DNA of 49,999 bases. Origin: Actinobaculum suis. GTDB taxonomy: Bacteria > Actinomycetota > Actinomycetes > Actinomycetales > Actinomycetaceae. Location of the stretch: the NCBI RefSeq assembly GCF_900102025.1, contig NZ_FNAU01000015.1:1-49999 (forward strand), read 5' to 3'. Below are positions 44,668 to 49,999 of this stretch, piece after piece. Made by a program: the position numbers and the translations under genes. The notes under the pieces are model-generated. The model was given only the letters and a program-made list of their open reading frames with translations. It was not told the origin of the DNA and made no database searches. How positions within the stretch are numbered: the stretch's first letter is position 1; each line of letters opens with the position of its first letter.

Positions 44668-47600
44668 GTGAGGTCAATTTTGGCCCGCAATCTCAAAGAT
44701 GAGAGTGTAGATGGGAAAAACATGGGTCTTCAGAATTTGCGGCTACATATACGCCGCGCTGTAGCCTGGCTCGGGGCGCTCATCCTCGCCCTGAGCGGTT
44801 TAGGAATTGCTGCGTTCGCCGGCCCGCTCGCGCAGGCCGCACCAGAAACACCGGCAGATATAGCATCCGAAACGCCGGCGGTCACAGCTTCCGAAACGCC
44901 GGCAGATACCACGGCGGATACCACGGTGGATACGCCTGCCGGAGCGCTGCCGGAAAAACCGGCAGAAACGCCACCGGGAATACCGGCAGATACCACGGCG
45001 GAAATGCCGTCCGGTACCGCACCGGCAGCCGCGGGTGAAGCGCCGGTCGGGCGCTCCGGCGTCGTCGTCACTTTGTTCCAGCACCCTTGGAACTCGGTAG
45101 CAAAGGAATGTACGCAAACTTTGGGGCCGGCTGGCGTGGCCTATGTGCAGGTCTCGCCGCCGCAGGAGACGATCAAAGGCTCGGCGTGGTGGACTTCGTA
45201 TCAGCCGGTGAGCTATCAGCTGGAATCGAAGTTGGGCACCGCGGCCGAATTCCAACAAATGATTAATACTTGCCGGGCGGCGGGTGTGGGCGTCATCGTA
45301 GACGCCGTTATCAATCACACCACCGGGGTGGACCGGGAAGCAGGCACCGGGATTGCGGGTAGCAGTTTTGATGCCGCGGGGAATTATCCCCAGGCCGGAT
45401 ATGGTCCGGAAGATTTCCACAAGTGCACGGAGAATATTAGCGATTACCGGAATGCGGAAAACGTGTGGAATTGCCGGCTGTCTGGTTTGCAAGATTTGGA
45501 TACCGGGAGCGAAAAGGTTCGGGACCGGTTAGGTCAATATTTTGCGGACCTATTAGGCATGGGCGTGGCTGGTTTCCGGGTAGATGCCGTGAAACATATG
45601 TCCCCGGAAGATGTTGCGGCGATCAAAGAAAAAGCTGCGGAAAAGGTCGAGGTGCCGGCCTCCCGGATTTGGTGGATGCAAGAAGTTATTGGCAATCCGG
45701 GGGAGGCCCCGCAAATCCAGCCCAGCAAATATACAGGTAGCGGGGAGGTTACCGAGTTTTCTTTCGCTTACCAGTTGCGGCAGCGTTTTAAGGGTTCCCT
45801 GCAGGGCGGGGAGCGCAAGCTTAGCGATATTGCTTCCGGGTTAGTGCCGAGCCAACAGGCCACGGTATTTGTGGATAACTGGGATACGGAACGCGGGGAG
45901 GCCACGCTGTCTTATAAAGACGGGCGGATGTACCAGCTCGCGAATGCTTTCTTGCTCGGCTACGGATATGGCACCCCAAATGTTTATTCGGGCTATCAGT
46001 TCACCGATGCGGATGCGGGAGCTCCGGGCGCGAGCGAAACCGCGGTTCCGGAAACTAGTTGCGGGCCCGGTTCAGGGTGGAACTGCACGCAAAGGTGGAC
46101 GGCTATTCGCGGCATGATTGCCTTCCATAACGCGACTGCCGGTGAACCGGTACAAAACTGGCAAGACGACGGCGATAACAATATTGCTTTCGAGCGCGGC
46201 CAACAGGGCTTCCTGGCTCTCAATAACACCGCACAACCGGCCGCGGTTAGCTACCACACGAGCCTGCCCAATGGCACGTATTGCAACGTGTATGCGGCCG
46301 GTGATTGTTCACAGACGGTTGCCGTAAAAGACGGCAAAATCGCCACGGAAATCCAGCCGCGCAGTGCCGTAGCTCTAATTGCGGGCGTACAACCCGGAAG
46401 CGATCATCCAGCTGCGCGCGGGGCGGCAAGCGATCCGGCCGATCCGCAACTACCACCGGAAAGCAACACGCCAGCCGGCCCGGCAGACCCAGAAACCACG
46501 ATTTTCTACAAGCCGGAAAGCACTTGGACCGCCCCGTACTTGCACTATGGCCGCGGCGATGCCTGGACCCAGGTACCGGGCCAGCCCATGCAAAAGGTGG
46601 GCGACGGCTGGTATTCCTTGCGGATCAATACCGCGCAAGCTACCGAATTCGTATTCAATAACGGGGCTGGCGTTTGGGACAACCCGGCAGGCGGCGGTAA
46701 CTACCGGGTAGAACCGGGCACTACCTACGCGGCCGTGGCAGATAAACAGCTGAGTTTTACCAATCCGGTGCCACCCCAATATGAACCAAAGACCCGCGTA
46801 ATAGTGCATTATGCTCCGGCTGCCGGGGATACCGCCGGCGCGCAACGCGGAGTTTACCTGTGGGGAAACGATAAAGAAGGCAATACTTTGGCCGGTAAGC
46901 ACTACCAGTTCACCGGCGAAGATAGTTTCGGGAAAGTATTCGAAACAGAAATTCCGGGAGCTTACGAGCCAGGAAAACTTGGCTTTATTGTGACCACACC
47001 GGCCTGGGATAAAGATGGCGGGGATCGTATGCTCGACGCTTCCAGCGGCACCGCCGAAGTGTGGATAACTGGCGGTAGCGATACAACGGCGACTCAAGCC
47101 CCAGCGCAGTACCAAAAACGGCCGGCAGTATTGGACGTGAAAGTCCACTACCTGCGCCCGGCCGGCGACTATCAAGATTGGGATCTGTGGACCTGGGCGG
47201 AGGGGCTCAACGGTTCTTCCCGGCCTTTCAACAGCCATGATGATTGGGGCAAGCTAGCAACATTCCGGCTCGAATCCGGTAGCGGGATAGCCAGCCCGAG
47301 TTTTATTGTGCGCGAGGGCGCAGATGCGTGGAAGAGTAAAGATCCGGGTGAAGGCGACCGGGTGATACCGCAATCGGCGATTACGATTACAGATCCGGGT
47401 GGTAATGGCACAAATAGTAAAGGTGAAGCCGAGATCTGGCTCGTTAGTGGAGACTGGACGGTGTATACGAATCCTAGTGTTATCAACACCAAACGCGGTT
47501 TGGTGAAAGCAGAAATTTCTGGCCTTTCGCAAATCACGGCCCGGCTGGCCGGCCCGGTGGATCCGGCCGCGCTTACGCCGCAGACCGTGCAGGTGGCCGG

Positions 47601-49839
47601 CGCGCAGGTTGCGAATGTAGAACTGGCGGCAGATAAATCGGCAGTGGTGATTACTACGGCCCAGCCGCTCGACGTCGCCGCCGCTTACCAGGTAAGCGCA
47701 CCGGAATACGGTGAAGTAACGGCAAGCGCTGGCGCGGTGGTACGCACCCCGGAATTTGACGCAGCTTATGCCTATAGTGGCGCGCTTGGCGCCCAATACG
47801 AAAAAACGGGAACCACTTTCGCGCTGTGGGCACCTACCGCAGCGCAAGTTCACGTGCGGCTCTACAAAACCACAGACCGCGAAGCACCCCTGGCCACCGA
47901 ACACGCACTTACCCGCGGGGAGAAAGGCGTGTGGCAAGTGCGGCTGCCGGGAGACCTCGACGGCACGGCCTATGACTTCCGGGTTACCTTCGCTAATGGC
48001 ACGGAAAATCTTTCCCCAGATCCCTATGCCCATGCCGCTGTGGAAAACGGGATGCGAAGCGTAGTACTTTCTCCGGAAAGTGCTTCCCGCGGTGCCCAAG
48101 GGGAGCGGATGCCAGCTTTTGGCCCGGCCACTAATGCAAGTATTGCGGAAATGAATATTCGCGATTTTTCGATTCAGCCCGATTCGGGTATTTCTGCGGC
48201 AAAACGCGGCAAATATTTGGGCGTGGTGGAAGGCGGCACCCAGGCCAAAACCGGTAATCCATCCGGTTTGGATTATCTGAAACAGTTGGGCGTTACCCAC
48301 GTGCAGATCATGCCGTTCTACGATTTTGGTTCCGTGGATGAATCCGGAGATCTAGGCTATGCAGCCGCCCAACATGGCCAGCAAAACTGGGGTTATGACC
48401 CGGAGAATTACAATGTGCCGGAAGGTTCGTATGCTTCGGATCCGGCCGATCCGAAAGCCCGCCTGGCCGAAGCGAAGCAAATGGTGGCTGGTCTGCATAA
48501 AGCAGGTTTGCGGGTGATTATGGATGTGGTCTATAACCACGTATACAACCCCGAAAAGCACGCCTTTAATCTGACGGTTCCGGGCTATTACTTCCGGTAT
48601 GACGCTGCGGGCAAGCTGGTCAATAATTCCGGGGTAGGTAATGACACGGCTTCGGAACGGGCGATGATGCGCAAATACATCGTCGATTCGGTGGTCTATT
48701 GGGCTACCGAATACGGGGTGGACGGATTCCGCTTCGACCTCATGGGCCTGCACGATGTGGAAACCATGCGGGAAGTGCGGGCAGCACTCAACCAGATCGA
48801 TCCTTCCATCATTGTGCTCGGTGAAGGTTGGGATATGAACCGCACTTTGCCGAAGGATGCGATGGCAATCCAGCCCAATGCGGGTAAGCTCGCGCCCGGC
48901 GCGGTAGGCGCTGACGATAATGGCGTGGCTTTCTTTAATGATTCGATTCGTGATGGTTTGAAAGGTTCCGTGTTTGAGGCTTCCGATACTGGTTTTGTAT
49001 CGGGAAAATCGGGCCAGGAAACCCTCATTGCGAATAATGTTTTGGGTTGCCAAAAGCCGGAGGGGCTGAGCCCGTGTACGAACGGGAATGCCAATACTGG
49101 TTATGCCGCGCCCGGTCAGATCGTGAACTACGTGGAAATCCACGACAATCTCACCCTGTTCGATAAACTGCTCGCTTCCCGGCCCGATGATTCGGAACAA
49201 ACTCGGGCAGCACGCGCAAAGCTAGCTAATTCCACGGTTTATTTGGCACAGGGGATTCCGGCCGCGCAATTGGGGCAGGAATTCTTGCGTACCAAGGGTG
49301 GAGACGAAAATTCTTACAATTCCGGGGACGGTCCGAATGCGATCGATTGGAGCCGGGCACACGAGCAAGCCGATTCGGTGGCTTATACGCGCGGCTTATT
49401 GGCGCTTCGGCAAAGTGCGCCGGCCTTCCGCTATCCCACTTTCGAACAGGTAAATGCTAATTCCAAGCTGCTGCGGGCCGCCGACGGCGTAGTTGCTTGG
49501 ACGGTGCGAGACACCGAGCACAGCTATGTGGTGGTGTTGAATTCCACCGACGCCGCCGTTCCTGTGGATATCCCCGCCGGCACATACGACCTACTGGTAG
49601 CGAATGGAAAGGTAGAGCTTTCCGCGCCACAAACGGTAACGATCGGCGAAACGCCCTATGCCGCGGGCGCGCTTAGCGCCACGGTTTTGCGCCTGCATAC
49701 AGATAATGCGGGCGAACCGGGTGCTGAAGACGCCGATCAGACTGGCGCTGAAGACGCCGGCCAGGCCGGTGCTGAAGATGCTGGCCAGACTGGTGCTGAA
49801 GGTACTGGGATTGCCCTTGTTTTGTTGACACTGGATTAG
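44668..49839 (+). CDS. Secreted bifunctional amylopullulanase, C-terminus cut by an IS3-family element
   Basis: A 1723-residue exoenzyme degrading starch, glycogen and pullulan. GTG 44668 has GGGGG upstream; ATG 44722 is an alternative and starts nearer the signal peptide (RRAVAWLGALILALSGL, AQA cleavage). A Pro/Thr-rich stretch (55-128) leads to a GH13_32-type alpha-amylase domain (about 129-580: D306 in GFRVDAVKH, E339 in MQEV, D406), a CBM25/26-like domain (about 610-690), two CBM41-type domains (about 709-935), a CBM48 region (about 1034-1130) and a GH13_14 pullulanase domain (about 1155-1590: NWGYDP, D1357, E1386, D1493). The order matches bifidobacterial ApuB. The tail has 8-residue repeats ((D/G)QTGAEDA) then GTGIALVLL and ends at the IS. 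Confidence 0.92.
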   Translation: MRSILARNLKDESVDGKNMGLQNLRLHIRRAVAWLGALILALSGLGIAAFAGPLAQAAPETPADIASETPAVTASETPADTTADTTVDTPAGALPEKPAETPPGIPADTTAEMPSGTAPAAAGEAPVGRSGVVVTLFQHPWNSVAKECTQTLGPAGVAYVQVSPPQETIKGSAWWTSYQPVSYQLESKLGTAAEFQQMINTCRAAGVGVIVDAVINHTTGVDREAGTGIAGSSFDAAGNYPQAGYGPEDFHKCTENISDYRNAENVWNCRLSGLQDLDTGSEKVRDRLGQYFADLLGMGVAGFRVDAVKHMSPEDVAAIKEKAAEKVEVPASRIWWMQEVIGNPGEAPQIQPSKYTGSGEVTEFSFAYQLRQRFKGSLQGGERKLSDIASGLVPSQQATVFVDNWDTERGEATLSYKDGRMYQLANAFLLGYGYGTPNVYSGYQFTDADAGAPGASETAVPETSCGPGSGWNCTQRWTAIRGMIAFHNATAGEPVQNWQDDGDNNIAFERGQQGFLALNNTAQPAAVSYHTSLPNGTYCNVYAAGDCSQTVAVKDGKIATEIQPRSAVALIAGVQPGSDHPAARGAASDPADPQLPPESNTPAGPADPETTIFYKPESTWTAPYLHYGRGDAWTQVPGQPMQKVGDGWYSLRINTAQATEFVFNNGAGVWDNPAGGGNYRVEPGTTYAAVADKQLSFTNPVPPQYEPKTRVIVHYAPAAGDTAGAQRGVYLWGNDKEGNTLAGKHYQFTGEDSFGKVFETEIPGAYEPGKLGFIVTTPAWDKDGGDRMLDASSGTAEVWITGGSDTTATQAPAQYQKRPAVLDVKVHYLRPAGDYQDWDLWTWAEGLNGSSRPFNSHDDWGKLATFRLESGSGIASPSFIVREGADAWKSKDPGEGDRVIPQSAITITDPGGNGTNSKGEAEIWLVSGDWTVYTNPSVINTKRGLVKAEISGLSQITARLAGPVDPAALTPQTVQVAGAQVANVELAADKSAVVITTAQPLDVAAAYQVSAPEYGEVTASAGAVVRTPEFDAAYAYSGALGAQYEKTGTTFALWAPTAAQVHVRLYKTTDREAPLATEHALTRGEKGVWQVRLPGDLDGTAYDFRVTFANGTENLSPDPYAHAAVENGMRSVVLSPESASRGAQGERMPAFGPATNASIAEMNIRDFSIQPDSGISAAKRGKYLGVVEGGTQAKTGNPSGLDYLKQLGVTHVQIMPFYDFGSVDESGDLGYAAAQHGQQNWGYDPENYNVPEGSYASDPADPKARLAEAKQMVAGLHKAGLRVIMDVVYNHVYNPEKHAFNLTVPGYYFRYDAAGKLVNNSGVGNDTASERAMMRKYIVDSVVYWATEYGVDGFRFDLMGLHDVETMREVRAALNQIDPSIIVLGEGWDMNRTLPKDAMAIQPNAGKLAPGAVGADDNGVAFFNDSIRDGLKGSVFEASDTGFVSGKSGQETLIANNVLGCQKPEGLSPCTNGNANTGYAAPGQIVNYVEIHDNLTLFDKLLASRPDDSEQTRAARAKLANSTVYLAQGIPAAQLGQEFLRTKGGDENSYNSGDGPNAIDWSRAHEQADSVAYTRGLLALRQSAPAFRYPTFEQVNANSKLLRAADGVVAWTVRDTEHSYVVVLNSTDAAVPVDIPAGTYDLLVANGKVELSAPQTVTIGETPYAAGALSATVLRLHTDNAGEPGAEDADQTGAEDAGQAGAEDAGQTGAEGTGIALVLLTLD

Positions 49840-49999
49840 AGGGATTGCCTGTGGTGTTGATTCCTTGGGAGGTTGTGTCTTCTGGCTCGCTATGAATCGT
49901 AAGGGAAGGCGGTTTACCCCTGAATACCGGCGGGATGCTGCGAGTCAGGTGATTGATACTGGCGAGTCGATTGCGTGTGTGGCTAAGGCTTTGGGCTTG
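49823..49999 (+). mobile_element. IS3-family insertion sequence, left end (partial)
   Basis: The amylopullulanase reading frame passes into non-homologous sequence near 49823, at TGTTGACACTGG, and ends 13-16 bases later. The transposase gene begins at 49892. The right end and any target duplication are beyond the window, so the exact left boundary is an estimate. Confidence 0.7.
49892..49999 (+). CDS. IS3-family transposase OrfA, partial
   Basis: The N-terminal 36 codons, cut by the window edge. RRFTPEYRRDAASQV followed by GESIACVAKALGL is the start of the HTH (helix-turn-helix) domain of IS3-family OrfA proteins (usual form R-R-x-F/Y-T/S-P-E-F/Y-R). A possible ribosome binding site GGGAGG is at 49868-49873, about 18 bases upstream, somewhat far. 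A full OrfA is about 90-110 residues followed by OrfB with the DDE integrase core, expected beyond 49999. Confidence 0.85.
   Translation, partial: MNRKGRRFTPEYRRDAASQVIDTGESIACVAKALGL

Overview
The window looks like chromosome of a high-GC Gram-positive in the Actinomycetaceae (Actinobaculum/Actinotignum-like). The evidence is moderately high GC with frequent GTG starts, an actinobacterial-type leucyl-tRNA synthetase (KMGKS signature), pntA/pntB and type II NADH dehydrogenase, and a complete urease cluster. The genus is inferred from gene content; no rRNA or tRNA gene was recognised. No CRISPR array was seen.

Layout. 1-2330 is a decayed phage segment: a truncated RelE-like toxin, an HNH endonuclease with an internal stop and a frameshifted terminase large subunit. 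Lodged in it is one intact two-gene cassette, a small secreted protein plus a multi-pass membrane protein closed by its own hairpin. 2349-6023 holds a 3-hydroxyacyl-CoA dehydrogenase-like gene, a short-chain dehydrogenase broken by an internal deletion, a long gene-poor stretch and a DMT-family transporter preceded by a perfect 20-bp palindrome. 6221-11571 is ureABCEFGD. 11889-18834 is a metal-handling block: an ArsR-type repressor divergent from a FecCD-type importer (permease, ATPase, lipoprotein), then a ZnuA/C/B-type zinc/manganese importer. Together these could supply and control metal, possibly nickel, for urease; the nickel link is inference. 19139-23977 (minus strand) is the glycine cleavage operon gcvT-gcvH-gcvP. 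24371-30188 carries two HAD phosphatases, NDH-2, a DtxR/MntR-type regulator, a DUF4282-like membrane protein and a HIT protein. 30321-39542 has leuS, a hexose-6-phosphate mutarotase-like gene, the competence genes comEA-comEC and holA. 40038-44221 has pntA-pntB, rpsT and a PH-domain membrane protein. 44668-49839 encodes a very large secreted amylopullulanase whose C-terminus runs into the left end of an IS3-family element cut by the window edge.

The most unusual pattern is not a gene. At the 3' ends of at least six to eight unrelated genes a different short tandem repeat begins inside the last codons, and most units carry a copy of the stop codon (znuA: 8 x 15 bp; znuB: 37-bp units; ndh: 2 x 21 bp; fecB-like gene; SDR pseudogene; a small ORF at 26949). 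More minisatellites occupy other intergenic spaces, and related low-complexity expansions occur inside comEA, gcvT, gcvP and the amylopullulanase. This points to a genome with frequent short tandem duplication and tolerant sites just after stop codons.
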